Notes: a model not told the origin generated them from the sequence alone. A stretch of DNA of 64,000 nucleotides from Acetobacter ascendens (GCF_001766235.1 NZ_CP015164.1:2507001-2571000), one strand, 5' to 3'; positions 8,653-19,138 are shown, counted from the first letter of the stretch. Numbers and translations are program-made.

Positions 8653-9126
8653 ATGCAGGATATCCGCAAGGCCCTCTATGTAGGGAGCCGAAGTGACGGC
8701 AGACTTATTCAGCGGCCCATGTCGCCGCATTTACAGGTCTACCGTTATCGCCTTTCCATGGTTCTTTCCATTATGAACCGTATTACGGGCGTTATCGCAA
8801 CAGCAGGTGCAACACTGGGTGTGTTCTGGCTTGGGGCTGCGGCCAAAGGGCCAAAAGCCTTTGCTACAGCGCGTAAGGTTACGGGCAACCCGCTTGGGCA
8901 GCTTGTGCTACTTGGTTGGCTGGCATCTGTTATTTACCACACGGTTGGCGGTATTCGCCATCTGATCTGGGATAGCGGTTACCGGTACGACAAAAAGGAA
9001 GTTAACAAGGATGGCCCGGTAGCCGTGGGTGTTACCGCTGGTGTCAGCACTGTTCTGGCGGCTGGCCTTCTGGCTGTTTCCATTTGTCGCAAACGCAGCC
9101 GCGCCAAAGCAGGAAAGGTGTCCTGA
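8653..9126 (+). CDS. sdhC: succinate dehydrogenase cytochrome b556 subunit
   Basis: Membrane anchor subunit of complex II, carrying part of heme b and the quinone site. The 157-residue protein has the signature RPMSPHLQVYRYRLSMVLSI around residue 22, followed by three transmembrane helices. The second helix carries the H-x11-D type motif IYHTVGGIRHLIWDSGY with the probable heme-ligand histidine. A basic tail (CRKRSRAKAGKVS) ends the protein. First gene of sdhC-sdhD-sdhA-sdhB; its stop is 1 base from the sdhD start. Confidence 0.93.
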   Translation: MQDIRKALYVGSRSDGRLIQRPMSPHLQVYRYRLSMVLSIMNRITGVIATAGATLGVFWLGAAAKGPKAFATARKVTGNPLGQLVLLGWLASVIYHTVGGIRHLIWDSGYRYDKKEVNKDGPVAVGVTAGVSTVLAAGLLAVSICRKRSRAKAGKVS

Positions 9127-9127
9127 C

Positions 9128-9541
9128 ATGAATGCTTCTGCTCCTCATATTGAAGTCATGCGCTCCCAGCTTGGGCGGGCACGCGGGCTTGGGGCCGGGC
9201 ATTCCGGTGTAGGCCATTGGTGGGCCGAACGTGTAACGGCAGCTTCTCTGCTTCCACTTTCAACGTGGTTTGTGGTGCAGATGTTCCGCCTTGGCGGCGC
9301 AGATCATGCAGAAGTGGTGAAGTGGGGCGGCAAGCCCGTAAACGCGACCATGCTGATTGCCCTGATCATCACCACTTTCTACCATGCTCAGCTTGGGCTG
9401 CAGGTCATTGTGGATGATTACGTGCATGGCAAGGCGCATCTGCCTACCCGGCTGCTTGTTAAAATCGGCACCTCCTTGTTGGGGCTGCTGGGCGTAATTG
9501 CCGTTATCAAGCTGTTTGTGCGCGGTAGCACTGCCAAATAA
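9128..9541 (+). CDS. sdhD: succinate dehydrogenase membrane anchor subunit
   Basis: Second hydrophobic anchor of complex II (137 residues). I start it at ATG 9128, one base after the sdhC stop; the frame is open further upstream but inside sdhC. SdhD hallmarks visible are the basic N-terminal LGRARGLGAGHSGVGHWWAERVTA and the second helix TTFYHAQLGLQVIVDDYVHG, with heme-ligand His and the Asp-Tyr near the quinone site. Three transmembrane segments are present. Confidence 0.9.
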   Translation: MNASAPHIEVMRSQLGRARGLGAGHSGVGHWWAERVTAASLLPLSTWFVVQMFRLGGADHAEVVKWGGKPVNATMLIALIITTFYHAQLGLQVIVDDYVHGKAHLPTRLLVKIGTSLLGLLGVIAVIKLFVRGSTAK

Positions 9542-9572
9542 GCCGGGCACCGCCTTATAGAATCAAGAGCCT

Positions 9573-9610
9573 GTGCCGCCAGCGCCCCAAAGCCTGAAGC
9601 GCTGTGGCAC
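9573..9610 (+). other. intercistronic hairpin between sdhD and sdhA
   Basis: GTGCC-GC-CAGCGC (9573-9585) pairs with GCGCTG-T-GGCAC (9599-9610) around a 13-base loop. No T-run follows, and the operon continues into sdhA. It may tune stability or stoichiometry of the anchor and catalytic cistrons. Confidence 0.4.
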
Positions 9611-9657
9611 GAACCTGAAAAGACTGACAGGCCGAACGCAATGGGAGCGCCGTCACG

Positions 9658-11469
9658 ATGAACGCCAATACCTCTCCGTTACGGGGAGCTTACCGAATTG
9701 TTGATCACGCTTATGATGTTGTGGTTGTGGGAGCAGGTGGTTCGGGCCTGCGTGCAACGTTGGGAATGGGCGCCGCAGGGCTAAGCACCGCATGCGTTAC
9801 CAAGGTTTTCCCAACACGTAGCCATACTGTGGCTGCACAGGGGGGCATCGGGGCTTCTCTGGGTAACATGGCCGAAGATAACTGGCGCTGGCACATGTAT
9901 GACACCGTAAAGGGGTCTGACTGGCTGGGCGATCAGGACGCCATTGAATTTATGTGCCGTGAGGCCGTGCCTGCTGTGCGCGAACTGGAACACTTTGGTG
10001 TGCCGTTCTCCCGCACGGAAGATGGCAAGATTTATCAGCGCCCCTTTGGTGGGCATATGAGCGATTATGGCAAGGCGCCTGTGCCACGTGCCTGTGCTGC
10101 GGCTGACCGTACCGGCCATGCCATTTTGCACACGCTGTATCAGCAGTGCCTCAAGCACAATGTTGAATTTTTTGTCGAATATTTTGCCATTGATCTCATC
10201 ATGGATGAGGAAGGTGAATGCCGTGGCGTGATGGCCTGGTGCCAGGATGATGGCACAATCCATCGTTTCAACGCCAAGATGGTTGTGCTGGCTACCGGCG
10301 GTTATGGCCGTGCGTACCAGTCCTGCACCTCTGCCCATACCTGTACGGGTGATGGTAACGGTATGGCCATGCGTGCGGGTATTCCTACGCAGGATATGGA
10401 ATTTGTGCAGTTCCACCCCACCGGCATCTATCCAGCAGGCTGCCTGCTGACAGAAGGCTGCCGTGGTGAAGGTGGTTATCTGACCAACTCCGAAGGCGAA
10501 CGCTTTATGGAGCGTTATGCGCCAACAGCCAAGGATCTGGCCTCGCGCGATGTGGTTTCTCGCGCCATGACAATCGAGATCAAGGAAGGCCGTGGCTGTG
10601 GTCCGAAAAAAGACCACATCATGATGCACCTTGAGCACCTTGGGTCTGATCTTCTGCACCAGCGTTTGCCGGGTATTATTGAAACGGCACGCATCTTTGC
10701 CGGTGTGGACGTGACCAAGGAGCCCGTGCCGGTTCTGCCAACCGTGCATTATAATATGGGTGGTATTCCCACCAATATTCATGGTGAAGTGGTGCGCCCA
10801 ACTCCGGATAACCCGGATGCAGTTGTGCCGGGCTTGATGGCTGTGGGTGAAGCGGCTTGTGTTTCCGTGCATGGTGCAAACCGTCTGGGCACAAACTCTC
10901 TGCTGGATCTTATCGTGTTTGGCCGTGCTGCCTCCCGTCGTGCTGCGGAAGTGGTGAAGCCAACAGACTTTACCCGTCCGCTACCTGCTGGTGCTGGTGA
11001 AGCTGCGCTGGATCGGCTGGACCGGCTGCGTTACGCCAAGGGTGGCACCAAGGTTTCTGCCCTGCGTGAGCGTTTGCAGCGCGATATGCAAACACATGCT
11101 GCTGTGTTCCGTACGCAGGAAAGCCTGCAGGAAGGCGTGGACAAGATTCGCGATATCTGGACCGGCGTGAGCGATATCTCTGTGGCAGATTCCTCCCTGA
11201 TCTGGAACAGCGATCTGATGGAAGCGCTGGAGTTTGAAAACCTGCTGGCAAACGCCACTGTCACGCTGGAAAGCGGCCTAGCGCGGCATGAAAGCCGTGG
11301 GGCACACGCGCGGGATGATTATCCTAACCGTGATGACAAGGAATGGCTCAAGCATTCCGTATCGTGGCTGGATGACAAGGGCGGCGTGAAGCTGACCTAC
11401 CGTCCGGTGCATATGAAGACCCTGACCGATGATGTGCAGGTCTTCCCACCCAAAAAGCGCGTTTACTGA
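9658..11469 (+). CDS. sdhA: succinate dehydrogenase flavoprotein subunit
   Basis: Catalytic FAD subunit of complex II (603 residues), oxidising succinate to fumarate at the inner face of the membrane. The N-terminal FAD-binding loop is [19 protein letters not shown]. The covalent FAD histidine is in [18 protein letters not shown]. Substrate-site residues occur in [23 protein letters not shown], and the C-terminal part has [18 protein letters not shown]. The ATG at 9658 follows a GGGAG with about 10 bases spacing. The expected C-terminal helical domain is present and the length is normal. Confidence 0.97.
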   Translation: MNANTSPLRGAYRIVDHAYDVVVVGAGGSGLRATLGMGAAGLSTACVTKVFPTRSHTVAAQGGIGASLGNMAEDNWRWHMYDTVKGSDWLGDQDAIEFMCREAVPAVRELEHFGVPFSRTEDGKIYQRPFGGHMSDYGKAPVPRACAAADRTGHAILHTLYQQCLKHNVEFFVEYFAIDLIMDEEGECRGVMAWCQDDGTIHRFNAKMVVLATGGYGRAYQSCTSAHTCTGDGNGMAMRAGIPTQDMEFVQFHPTGIYPAGCLLTEGCRGEGGYLTNSEGERFMERYAPTAKDLASRDVVSRAMTIEIKEGRGCGPKKDHIMMHLEHLGSDLLHQRLPGIIETARIFAGVDVTKEPVPVLPTVHYNMGGIPTNIHGEVVRPTPDNPDAVVPGLMAVGEAACVSVHGANRLGTNSLLDLIVFGRAASRRAAEVVKPTDFTRPLPAGAGEAALDRLDRLRYAKGGTKVSALRERLQRDMQTHAAVFRTQESLQEGVDKIRDIWTGVSDISVADSSLIWNSDLMEALEFENLLANATVTLESGLARHESRGAHARDDYPNRDDKEWLKHSVSWLDDKGGVKLTYRPVHMKTLTDDVQVFPPKKRVY

Positions 11470-11505
11470 TTTATCGGAACGAACGGGCGATAAAGGGAGG
11501 CGAAC

Positions 11506-12288
11506 ATGGTTGAACTCAGACTGCCGCGCAATAGCACGATCGGGAAAGGTAAAACCTTTCCCGCACCAGCCGGTGCAAAAAATGTCAGAACATTCCGGAT
11601 TTACCGCTGGACCCCGGATGATGACAAAAATCCGGTTATTGATAGCTACGAACTTGATCTGGATACCATCGGGCCAATGGTGCTGGATGCCATCATCCAC
11701 ATCAAGAACGAAGTGGACCCCACACTGACATTCCGACGCTCCTGCCGTGAAGGGATTTGTGGGTCCTGCGCCATGAATATTGATGGGGAAAACACGCTTG
11801 CGTGCCTGAAACCCATCAAGGACATCAAAGGCGATGTGCGCATCTATCCGCTGCCGCATATGCCAATTGTAAAAGATCTGGTGTCCAATCTGGATGGTGC
11901 TTATGCGCAGTTGCGCTCCATCCAGCCTTGGATGCAGGCAGACAGTGCTCCTCCGCCAGATTCCGAACGGAAACAGAGCATTGAGGAGCGTGCCAAGCTG
12001 GACGGGATGTGGGAATGCATTCTGTGCTTCTGCTGCACAACGTCTTGCCCATCCTATTGGTGGAATGGTGACAAGTATTTAGGCCCAGCCGTTCTTCTGG
12101 CAGCGTATCGGTGGATTGCCGATAGCCGTGATGAACATACAGGTGACCGTTTGGATGGGTTGGAAGATACCTTCAAGCTGTATGCGTGCCGTACGATTAT
12201 GAACTGCACCCAGACATGCCCGAAGGGTCTGAACCCGGCCAAGGCTATTGGGCGTATCAAGGAGCTGCAACTGGAACGCAAAGTCTGA
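11506..12288 (+). CDS. sdhB: succinate dehydrogenase iron-sulfur subunit
   Basis: Electron-transfer subunit of complex II (260 residues). The N-terminal ferredoxin-like domain carries the 2Fe-2S ligands in [16 protein letters not shown] and TLACL. The C-terminal domain carries the 4Fe-4S and 3Fe-4S ligands in [16 protein letters not shown] and [24 protein letters not shown] stands before the ATG at 11506. It ends the sdh operon and is followed by a strong terminator. Confidence 0.96.
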   Translation: MVELRLPRNSTIGKGKTFPAPAGAKNVRTFRIYRWTPDDDKNPVIDSYELDLDTIGPMVLDAIIHIKNEVDPTLTFRRSCREGICGSCAMNIDGENTLACLKPIKDIKGDVRIYPLPHMPIVKDLVSNLDGAYAQLRSIQPWMQADSAPPPDSERKQSIEERAKLDGMWECILCFCCTTSCPSYWWNGDKYLGPAVLLAAYRWIADSRDEHTGDRLDGLEDTFKLYACRTIMNCTQTCPKGLNPAKAIGRIKELQLERKV

Positions 12289-12317
12289 TTTTTCGCGTTT
12301 CCAGGTAGTAGACTTAC

Positions 12318-12354
12318 AAAAAACCCGGTATGGCTTTGCCCTGCCGGGTTTTTT
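12318..12354 (+). terminator. rho-independent terminator of the sdh operon
   Basis: CCCGG...CCGGG stem with an inner GGC/GCC pairing, A6 before and T6 after (12349-12354). Confidence 0.85.
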
Positions 12355-12465
12355 GTAACCTAAGCGAAGATAGCCCATCTTCCCGGCCTTCTGCATTGAC
12401 GGCAGCGGAGGAAGGTGAAACATGAAGCCTGCTAGAAGACGATCTGTTTGGTAGTGAGGTTTTTC

Positions 12466-13128
12466 GTGTTTGACGGCCATCTTTCTTCATCATCTGGCCG
12501 TGCGCGGGCCTGGACTGACAGCCTGTTTGTAGATCACGCCATTTTTCGCCTGATGTGGACCAACTTCCACGCGGTTATTCCAGGCAAAGTATATCGGTGT
12601 AATCACCCAACTCCAGCGCGTTTGAAAAGAGCCATGGAGCGGTTGGGCTTGCGTACATTGGTGAACTTACGTGGGCATAGAAAATGCGGGTCTGATGCTC
12701 TTTCCCGCAATGCTGCACGCGGCCTTGGTTTGCACCATGTAGATATGGCGTTTGAAAGCCGTGGTGCGCCCCATAAGGACAGAATTCTACGTTTTGCAGA
12801 TATGTACCAAAAGCTAGATTTTCCAATACTGATGCATTGTAAATCGGGCGCAGACCGCGCCGGTTTGGCATCTGGGTTGGTTGTGTTGTTTGAGGGAGGG
12901 TCTGCCCAACAGGCGCTTAAGGAACTATCTTGGAAATACGGACATTTCCGGAGTTCTCGCACAGGTATTCTGGATGCGTTTTTCCTGCATTATCAGGCGG
13001 AGGGAGAAGGCCGCATGCCTTTTCTTGAGTGGGTGCGGAATGAATATGATGAGCACGCTTTAAAAGAAGAGTTTGTAGCAAATAAGCTGTCTTCTTTTCT
13101 GACAGATCAGGTTTTGCGGCGCGAATAG
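12466..13128 (+). CDS. tyrosine / dual-specificity phosphatase family protein
   Basis: A 220-residue protein with the CX5R phosphatase signature LMHCKSGADRAGLASGL near residue 125, so it should use a cysteine nucleophile to hydrolyse a phosphoester. The upstream part (NFHAVIPGKVYRCNHP, then TLVNLRG) matches the entry region of bacterial dual-specificity-like phosphatases. I chose the GTG at 12466 because GAGG lies 7-10 bases before it; upstream TTG and GTG codons at 12448 and 12454 are also in frame. No signal peptide or membrane segment is seen. The substrate cannot be told: protein, phosphoinositide or sugar phosphate are all possible. It stands alone between the sdh terminator and a transporter. 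Confidence 0.75.
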   Translation: MFDGHLSSSSGRARAWTDSLFVDHAIFRLMWTNFHAVIPGKVYRCNHPTPARLKRAMERLGLRTLVNLRGHRKCGSDALSRNAARGLGLHHVDMAFESRGAPHKDRILRFADMYQKLDFPILMHCKSGADRAGLASGLVVLFEGGSAQQALKELSWKYGHFRSSRTGILDAFFLHYQAEGEGRMPFLEWVRNEYDEHALKEEFVANKLSSFLTDQVLRRE

Positions 13129-13189
13129 GCGCTGCAAAAAAGATTACGGCTCCCATAATTCTTTTTGATGATAAGGCCATGATCTCACC

Positions 13190-14083
13190 ATGGTTCCTCA
13201 TAAACCTGTGCCTGTTCTGGCCGTTGTAGCTGCACTGCTTTCATGGGCATGTGCGTATCCTGTTGTGCGGCTGGCAATTCCGTTTTTTGCGCCAGTTCCG
13301 TTAGCTGCCGCCCGTTATATGGTGGCGGCATGCCTTGTTATATGTTGGTTGTGTGTAAAGCGCCCGCAGTTGCCACGGCTAAAGGATCTTCCACGCTTTC
13401 TGGTATGTGGCGGCATTGGCATTGCGCTTTACAACATTCTTTTCAATACAGGTGAGCAGACAGTTTCTGCTGGTGCGGCCAGCCTGTTGTTGAATACAGC
13501 TCCTTTTTTAGCCGCTATTGCCGCTGTTCTGTTTTTAAATGAACGCCTGACACGATGGGGGTGGCTAGGTTCTCTCATCAGTTTTACTGGTGTGGTGATT
13601 ATTGGCAGCGGCCAACCCGGTGGCCTAGGTTTTGGTTCTGGCACCACAGTTATGCTGGCAGCGGCCTTATGTTCTGCAACTTACTATCTGCTCCAACGGC
13701 CTTTGGTAACGCGCTACGGTGCGCTGGTGACCACAGCCTATATTTTGCTGATTGGCGCCTGCTTGCTGTTACCGTGGCTCCCCAGCGCCGTAAGTACGCA
13801 TAATGGTTGGCAAGCTTGGGCGTTGGTTGGGGTGTTAGGGGTATTCCCGTCTATTTTGGGGTATGGCGCTTGGGCGCATGTCGTGGGGCAGGTGGGGGTC
13901 GCTCGTTCTTCTGGGCTGTTATATTTGCTCTCTACTACAACGCTTTTGCTGGCATTTGTATTGGTGAGAGAAGTGCCAAATGCGCGCACTCTTATTGGTG
14001 GATGTATTGTTATGGTTGGCGTTGGGTTGATGCAAATGTATGGGCACCCACGCCCACAGTTAAAAACCGAAAAGACAGCATAA
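13190..14083 (+). CDS. DMT-family transporter (EamA domains)
   Basis: Inner-membrane protein of 297 residues with about ten hydrophobic helices in two repeats, each an EamA domain. The first repeat begins at SWACAYPVVRLAIPFFAPVPLAAARY, a typical EamA opening, and contains GGIGIALYNILFNTGEQTVSAGAASLLLNTAP. These carriers usually export metabolites such as amino acids; the substrate here is unknown. The tail HPRPQLKTEKTA is cytosolic and basic. Starts 61 bases after the phosphatase gene, possibly on the same transcript, and is followed by a shared terminator with pgk. Confidence 0.85.
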   Translation: MVPHKPVPVLAVVAALLSWACAYPVVRLAIPFFAPVPLAAARYMVAACLVICWLCVKRPQLPRLKDLPRFLVCGGIGIALYNILFNTGEQTVSAGAASLLLNTAPFLAAIAAVLFLNERLTRWGWLGSLISFTGVVIIGSGQPGGLGFGSGTTVMLAAALCSATYYLLQRPLVTRYGALVTTAYILLIGACLLLPWLPSAVSTHNGWQAWALVGVLGVFPSILGYGAWAHVVGQVGVARSSGLLYLLSTTTLLLAFVLVREVPNARTLIGGCIVMVGVGLMQMYGHPRPQLKTEKTA

Positions 14084-14084
14084 A

Positions 14085-14119
14085 AAAACCACTCCAGACA
14101 CAAAATCTGGAGTGGTTTT
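14085..14119. terminator. bidirectional terminator between the EamA gene and pgk
   Basis: Perfect 14-bp stem AAAACCACTCCAGA / TCTGGAGTGGTTTT with a seven-base loop. T-rich ends occur on both strands, serving two convergent genes. Confidence 0.85.
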
Positions 14120-14172
14120 GCAAGAACAGGTTTTAAAACAAAGTTGTGTTCTAAAACCCTATAAAACCGTGC

Positions 14173-15396
14173 TTAGATTGGCAGGGTTTTTTCCAGCGTC
14201 GTGCTGATAGCTGTTAGGCCGGGAAGTACCTTCCCTTCCAGCCATTCCAGAAAAGCTCCACCTGCGGTCGAAACATAAGACATTTTATGCAGAACACCTG
14301 CATGACGGAGGGCGGAAACAGTATCCCCACCACCGGCTACGGTTTTCAGTTTGCCTTCCTGCGTTAGCTGGGCTGCGGCCTGAGCTACAGCATTAGTGCC
14401 TTCATCGAACGGTGGCAGTTCAAACACGCCCAAAGGCCCGTTCCAGACCAGCGTTTTCAAACCAGACAGTTTGCTTTGCAGCAATTTTACGGTTTCTGGG
14501 CCAACGTCCAGAGCCATCCAGCCATCAGGAATACTCGTTACCGGAACAACCTGTGTAGGAGCTCCTGCAATAAAATCTTCCGAAATTACAACATCTACTG
14601 GAAGGACCAGATCGCAGTTTTTGGCTTGGGCCTGTTCCATAATCGTACGTGCTGTATCCAGCATGTCTTTTTCGATCAGGGATTTGCCAACCTGTAAGCC
14701 CTTGGCAGCCAGAAACGTATTGGCCATGGCGCCGCCAATAGCCAGCATGTCCACCTTCGCCAGCATGTTTTCAAGCAGCTGAAGTTTGGTGGAAATTTTT
14801 GCACCGCCCACAATAGCCCCTACAGGCCGTTCCGGGTTTTCTAGCGCAGCGTACAGGGCTTCCAGTTCCGCTTGCATCAATCGGCCACCATAAGATGGCA
14901 GATGGGCTGCAACGCCAGCGGTAGAAGCATGTGCACGGTGCGCGGCAGAAAAGGCATCGTTCACATACACGTCGCCAAGGCTGGCAAGAGCAGCGGATAA
15001 GCCTGCATCGTTCTTTTCTTCACCCGGCTGGAAACGCGTGTTTTCCAGCAACAGGATGTCTCCATCCTGCATAGAGCGTGCAGCGGCTTCTGCATCCGGG
15101 CCGATGCAATCATGCGCAAAACTGACAGGCCGCCCCAAAGCTGTAGCCAGAGCTGTAGCGATGGGCTGGAGCGACAGATCAGGCACCACCTTGCCTTTTG
15201 GCCGGTCAAAATGGCTCAGCAGGATAACCCGCCCGCCTTTTTCAGCCAATTCACGAATGGTGGGCACAACACGTTCAATACGTGTTTCATCTGTAACCTT
15301 CCCGTCCTTCATAGGTACGTTCAGGTCTACACGCAGCAGAATACGTTTGCCCTTGGGGTCAAGCGTATCCAGCGTGCTGAAGGGAAGTTCCGCCAT
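14173..15396 (-). CDS. pgk: phosphoglycerate kinase
   Basis: Glycolytic/gluconeogenic enzyme interconverting 1,3-bisphosphoglycerate and 3-phosphoglycerate with ADP/ATP; cytosolic. The 407-residue protein has the N-terminal [27 protein letters not shown], the [10 protein letters not shown] nucleotide region and the C-terminal [11 protein letters not shown] glycine loop. Its ATG overlaps the gap stop codon by one base (TAATG), so translation is coupled. Last gene of the transketolase-like/gap/pgk operon. Confidence 0.96.
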   Translation of the reverse strand: MAELPFSTLDTLDPKGKRILLRVDLNVPMKDGKVTDETRIERVVPTIRELAEKGGRVILLSHFDRPKGKVVPDLSLQPIATALATALGRPVSFAHDCIGPDAEAAARSMQDGDILLLENTRFQPGEEKNDAGLSAALASLGDVYVNDAFSAAHRAHASTAGVAAHLPSYGGRLMQAELEALYAALENPERPVGAIVGGAKISTKLQLLENMLAKVDMLAIGGAMANTFLAAKGLQVGKSLIEKDMLDTARTIMEQAQAKNCDLVLPVDVVISEDFIAGAPTQVVPVTSIPDGWMALDVGPETVKLLQSKLSGLKTLVWNGPLGVFELPPFDEGTNAVAQAAAQLTQEGKLKTVAGGGDTVSALRHAGVLHKMSYVSTAGGAFLEWLEGKVLPGLTAISTTLEKTLPI

Positions 15397-16418
15397 TACA
15401 AGCTTCCGAACAGGGCTGCTGTATCAGACATACGGTTGGAGAAGCCCCATTCGTTATCGTACCAAGAGCAGACACGAACAAGCTTGCCGCCATCTACCAA
15501 AGCTGTCTGTGTGGCATCGAATGTTGAAGAGGCCAGCGCATGGTTGAAATCAGAGCTGACAAGAGGCGCATCAGAATAAGCCAGAGCGTTTTTCATTTTG
15601 CCGGAGTCTACAACGGCCTTGATGGCGTTGTTGACTTCTTCAACTGAAGTCGGTGCCTTTTTGGGCACGAAGTCCAGAGACACAATGGAAACATTAGCGG
15701 TGGGAACACGAATAGCCGTACCATCCAGCTTACCCTTAAGCTGTGGCAGAACCAAGCCAACAGCGCGCGCGGCACCTGTGGAGGTCGGGATCATGTTCAG
15801 GCCAGCAGCGCGGGCGCGGCGTAGATCCTTGTGCAGTGTATCCACTGTGCGCTGATCACCCGTGTAGGAATGAATGGTGACCATGTAGCCACGTTCAATT
15901 CCAAAGGTATCTTCCAGCACTTTAGCCATTGGGGCCAAACAGTTGGTAGTGCAGGAGGCGTTGGAGATCACGGTCATGTCCGGCGTCAGCACATCTTGGT
16001 TCACACCATAAACAATGGTGGCATCCACATCTGTAGCTGGCGCAGAAACAATTACCTTACGGGCGCCAGCCGTTAGCAAAGGCTGCGCTTTTTCCTTGGA
16101 GGTAAACAGGCCCGTGCATTCCATAGCCACGTCAACGCCCTGGAAAGGCACCTTGGAGGGATCACGTTCCGCAGAAACGGTAATGGGGTCCCATGTGCGA
16201 CCGTTGGAAGTGACAATAATCTTGTTGCCATCCACCCGGATATCGGCAGGCAGGCGACCATGCACGCTGTCATAGCTTAGCAGATGAGCATTGGCTTCTA
16301 CGCTGCCCAGATCATTGATAGCTACCGGCACAACATCGGTGCGTCCGCTCTCAATAATGCCGCGCAGCACAAGGCGGCCGATGCGTCCGAAGCCATTGAT
16401 AGCGATTTTGACTGCCAT
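15396..16418 (-). CDS. gap: glyceraldehyde-3-phosphate dehydrogenase
   Basis: Oxidises glyceraldehyde 3-phosphate to 1,3-bisphosphoglycerate with NAD(P). The 340-residue protein has the cofactor loop [15 protein letters not shown], the nucleophile in [12 protein letters not shown] near residue 156, and the catalytic His region [13 protein letters not shown]. The [15 protein letters not shown] substrate loop is intact. Middle gene of the operon: 52 bases after the transketolase-like gene and overlapping pgk. Confidence 0.96.
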   Translation of the reverse strand: MAVKIAINGFGRIGRLVLRGIIESGRTDVVPVAINDLGSVEANAHLLSYDSVHGRLPADIRVDGNKIIVTSNGRTWDPITVSAERDPSKVPFQGVDVAMECTGLFTSKEKAQPLLTAGARKVIVSAPATDVDATIVYGVNQDVLTPDMTVISNASCTTNCLAPMAKVLEDTFGIERGYMVTIHSYTGDQRTVDTLHKDLRRARAAGLNMIPTSTGAARAVGLVLPQLKGKLDGTAIRVPTANVSIVSLDFVPKKAPTSVEEVNNAIKAVVDSGKMKNALAYSDAPLVSSDFNHALASSTFDATQTALVDGGKLVRVCSWYDNEWGFSNRMSDTAALFGSL

Positions 16419-16470
16419 GGTTTTCTTTCTCCGTTCTGTCGTTCTGTGATCTTGTGCGATCTTCTTATTG

Positions 16471-18402
16471 TTACAACGGCTCCCGCTCTTGCTGGCGGGA
16501 GGTAGGTGAGGGCGCCTGAAGGAACCTTTCTTCTACGGCGCCGGATGCACGCAAGTGTTTTAGAACCCGCGTACAAATCGCTCCGGCAGTAATGCCAAAA
16601 CGTTCATACACCGCGTTGGCAGGGGCGGATACGCCAAAATCATCCATACCAACGAAAAATCCTTGGCTGCCCAGCCAGCGTTCCCATCCAAAACCCGATG
16701 CAGCTTCAATACCCACACGCAATACATCTGTGCCCAGAATAGCTGTTTTGTAAGCTTCGGGTTGGTTAGAAAATACTTCCCAACAGGGAATAGAAACCAC
16801 CGCGGCCTGTACGCCGTGCTGCCGTAAAAGCTGCTGTGTTTCCAATGCAATGCTAACTTCAGGACCAGACGCCATAAGAGTGACATGCCGCGTGTTGCTG
16901 CCATGCAGAATGTACCCCCCACGGGCAGCAGAACCCTGCATAGGCACAGCATAGGAATGTTCGGGCGGGTTGGGGCAAAGCATGATAACAGCCGGCCCAG
17001 ATTGCCAACGGATGGCTGCCTCCCAACAGGCAAAGGCTTCCTGCGCATTTGCTGGCCGAAAAACGGCCAAATGGGGCATAGCGCGTAGGCTGGCAAGTTG
17101 TTCCACAGGTTGCCAGCTTGCTCCATCATGGCTGAGAGCGAGCCCATCATCTGTTAAAAGATAGATAATTTTCTGGCGCATCAGTGCGGCCATGCGTAGC
17201 GCTGCACGCATACGGTCCACTGTAATCATGCTGGCAATGCCACAGGGCAAAATGCCACCATGCAAGGACATGCCATTCAACATTCCGGCCATGCCATGTT
17301 CCTGAATATTACAAGGCCAGTCTGGTTGGATGTGCGCTGCGGTAGATGTGCGCGGTAATGCAGATGTAGCCGTTAAGACTGTAAGTTCCGGGAGAAGGGC
17401 CGCAAGCGTATGCAGGCTGGTAATGGCGGCTTGTTGGGTGGAAGCCTGATGTGTGGGCTGCATGGCACGGCGGCAAAGTCTGCTCCAGTCCTCCATTAAC
17501 AAGCTGGGTAATGTATTGGCAGTTTCACGCTCAAAAGCGGTGCGTTGGCGATGTCTGGCTAGCCGTTTGAGCCATGAACGGTATGTTGTGGCTCCGCGCC
17601 GGGCTGTTGGGCTCCACGGGCCTGTAAGTTCCTCTTCTGGCGATAGGCAAGGTTGTGGCCGGAAGGTTTGTGGGCTTTCAGGCAGCATACAGGCAATAAG
17701 CGTTGGTTTTTTAGCCCGCAAGGTGGCCGCCAGAGCGCCATTAATGGCGCTTAATTGCGATGCATCCACTTTGCGGATGCTCCACCCAGATGCGCTGAAA
17801 CGTGCCAGAGAGTTTGCAAATTCGGTTCTATCTGCCCCCGGCGTAGGGGTAACCAGAACGGCCAGTTGAGTCAGCCCAAAACGCCCGGCAAGTTGTGCAG
17901 CTTCCATGGCAACGCCGGTTGCCAAATCCCCATCACGCGCCAGTACCCATGTGCGGTGGTTTACCAATGAACGCCCATAGCGCTTTGCCAGCAGATGTTC
18001 TGCAAGCGCCATACCAGCCGCAGCCGCAATGCCTTGGCCAGCGGGGCCGGGGGCAGTTTCTACGCCCGGATGCACCCCATATTCCAAGGGGGACTCGGAA
18101 AACGCATAAGTGCCGCTAAGGTGCAGCATGCCCTGCAATAAGGGATACAAGGTGGCGGAGGGCACAACAAACCTGTCCCGGTCGGGCCAATCAGGATGTG
18201 CTGGATCAAAACGCAGCACGCGGCACCATAGTGCCGTAACAGGCAGGCAAAGTGTTTGAAGCAACGCCAAATGTGTAGAATTTCTAGCTCTACCAAGCAG
18301 CAAGCGGGCTGCCGCACATAGGCGCAGCACAACAGTATCCTGCGCAGATAGGGCTGCCGCAGAAGGGGCGAATGTATGCTCTGTGAATGTGGCCTGTGCC
18401 AT
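16471..18402 (-). CDS. transketolase-like protein, probably catalytically altered or inactive
   Basis: A 643-residue protein aligning along its whole length with transketolase: [38 protein letters not shown] and [10 protein letters not shown] are recognisable. Compared with E. coli TktA from memory, key residues are changed: His66 is Thr84, the His100 loop is deleted, Gly of the GDG TPP motif is Arg156, metal ligand Asn185 is Thr187, His261 is missing, Phe434/Phe437 are Ser391/Thr394, His461 is Asp418 and His473 is Trp430. Equivalents of His26 (His44), Asp155 (Asp157), Glu411 (Glu368) and Asp469 (Asp426) remain. Reading frame is intact, so it is maintained rather than decaying. It heads the operon with gap and pgk, where many bacteria have a true transketolase. 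ATG at 18402 has no clear ribosome site. Confidence 0.75.
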   Translation of the reverse strand: MAQATFTEHTFAPSAAALSAQDTVVLRLCAAARLLLGRARNSTHLALLQTLCLPVTALWCRVLRFDPAHPDWPDRDRFVVPSATLYPLLQGMLHLSGTYAFSESPLEYGVHPGVETAPGPAGQGIAAAAGMALAEHLLAKRYGRSLVNHRTWVLARDGDLATGVAMEAAQLAGRFGLTQLAVLVTPTPGADRTEFANSLARFSASGWSIRKVDASQLSAINGALAATLRAKKPTLIACMLPESPQTFRPQPCLSPEEELTGPWSPTARRGATTYRSWLKRLARHRQRTAFERETANTLPSLLMEDWSRLCRRAMQPTHQASTQQAAITSLHTLAALLPELTVLTATSALPRTSTAAHIQPDWPCNIQEHGMAGMLNGMSLHGGILPCGIASMITVDRMRAALRMAALMRQKIIYLLTDDGLALSHDGASWQPVEQLASLRAMPHLAVFRPANAQEAFACWEAAIRWQSGPAVIMLCPNPPEHSYAVPMQGSAARGGYILHGSNTRHVTLMASGPEVSIALETQQLLRQHGVQAAVVSIPCWEVFSNQPEAYKTAILGTDVLRVGIEAASGFGWERWLGSQGFFVGMDDFGVSAPANAVYERFGITAGAICTRVLKHLRASGAVEERFLQAPSPTSRQQEREPL

Positions 18403-18559
18403 TGGAAAGAGAGTGTGGAACGAATTTTTGCTGCTGAAAAGGGTATGAAAAAGCCCAAAGGGCTTGCACCCGGTGCAGGAGAGCGCGAAAGAAACAGAAA
18501 TGGCCCTGTAAAGCCATGTTGAATTGCCATTACACGTTCTGGTGGAGAACTGTCCTGTT

Positions 18560-19036
18560 ATGCTGCCCGTTTCCCGAGTTACAGAAAAAGGGTCTTTTCT
18601 CCGTGTTGTTGTCGCGGGGTGTGTGCTGGTTGGCATGACAGGCTGCAAGCTGGTTGACCAAAAAACCTTCAACCCAAGCGCGGGCGTTGCGCCCAAGCCG
18701 TATATTCCGCCACCGCCGCCGGGGCCGCCGCCTGTGCCGCCATTGATTGAACTGGCAGCAGGCACCCCTGCATCGCAGTGGGAAGCACCAGTTGATCAGA
18801 TTACGCGCCTTGCCCTTAGCCGTAAACCTGATGTTCTGTTTGTTGTCAGATGTCTGGTGCCGCCACAGGCCAATGCAGATGCGGAACAATCTTCCCTGAT
18901 GAACTTGGTGCAGGGTGATGGTCGTGCTGTATTGCAAGAAATGATTAACGCTGGGGCATCGGAAGCACAGGTGGAAATGTCCGCTATGCCGGATTCTTCC
19001 GTGACGAAACCAGTTGTGCGGGTGTATGTGCGTTAA
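18560..19036 (+). CDS. putative lipoprotein with proline-rich linker
   Basis: An unrecognised 158-residue protein. From ATG 18560 the N-terminus is a short basic region, a hydrophobic stretch (VVVAGCVLVGMTG) and the lipobox-like GMTGC, so it is probably processed at Cys and lipid-anchored. A proline-rich linker (PPPPPGPPPVPPL) follows, then a soluble domain of about 100 residues (PVDQITRLALSRKPDVLFVVRC) ending in VVRVYVR. A frame extension to ATG 18524 would put 12 non-signal residues in front. Divergent from the transketolase-like gene and followed by hemA. No function can be assigned. Confidence 0.6.
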   Translation: MLPVSRVTEKGSFLRVVVAGCVLVGMTGCKLVDQKTFNPSAGVAPKPYIPPPPPGPPPVPPLIELAAGTPASQWEAPVDQITRLALSRKPDVLFVVRCLVPPQANADAEQSSLMNLVQGDGRAVLQEMINAGASEAQVEMSAMPDSSVTKPVVRVYVR

Positions 19037-19138
19037 GGCAGCACTATATACACAAATGTGTGAACACACAGGCCAGACGGCCGATGGGTACGCGCCATGC
19101 CCCGACCGTTTCTGACGAGAAGCGAGGAGAAAGTTAGC

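Noticed and set aside
9781-10872. 363-codon antisense frame opposite sdhA
   Set aside because: Shadow of the well-supported sdhA; composition is unnatural and no motif is seen.
16643-16800. Idea that the transketolase-like gene is a decaying pseudogene
   Set aside because: The 643-codon frame is uninterrupted, motifs outside the active site are well kept and the operon is intact, so I treat it as a maintained gene.
18403-18765. 121-codon extension of the transketolase-like protein
   Set aside because: The extra sequence is opposite the lipoprotein gene, has no transketolase resemblance and would overlap a divergent coding region.
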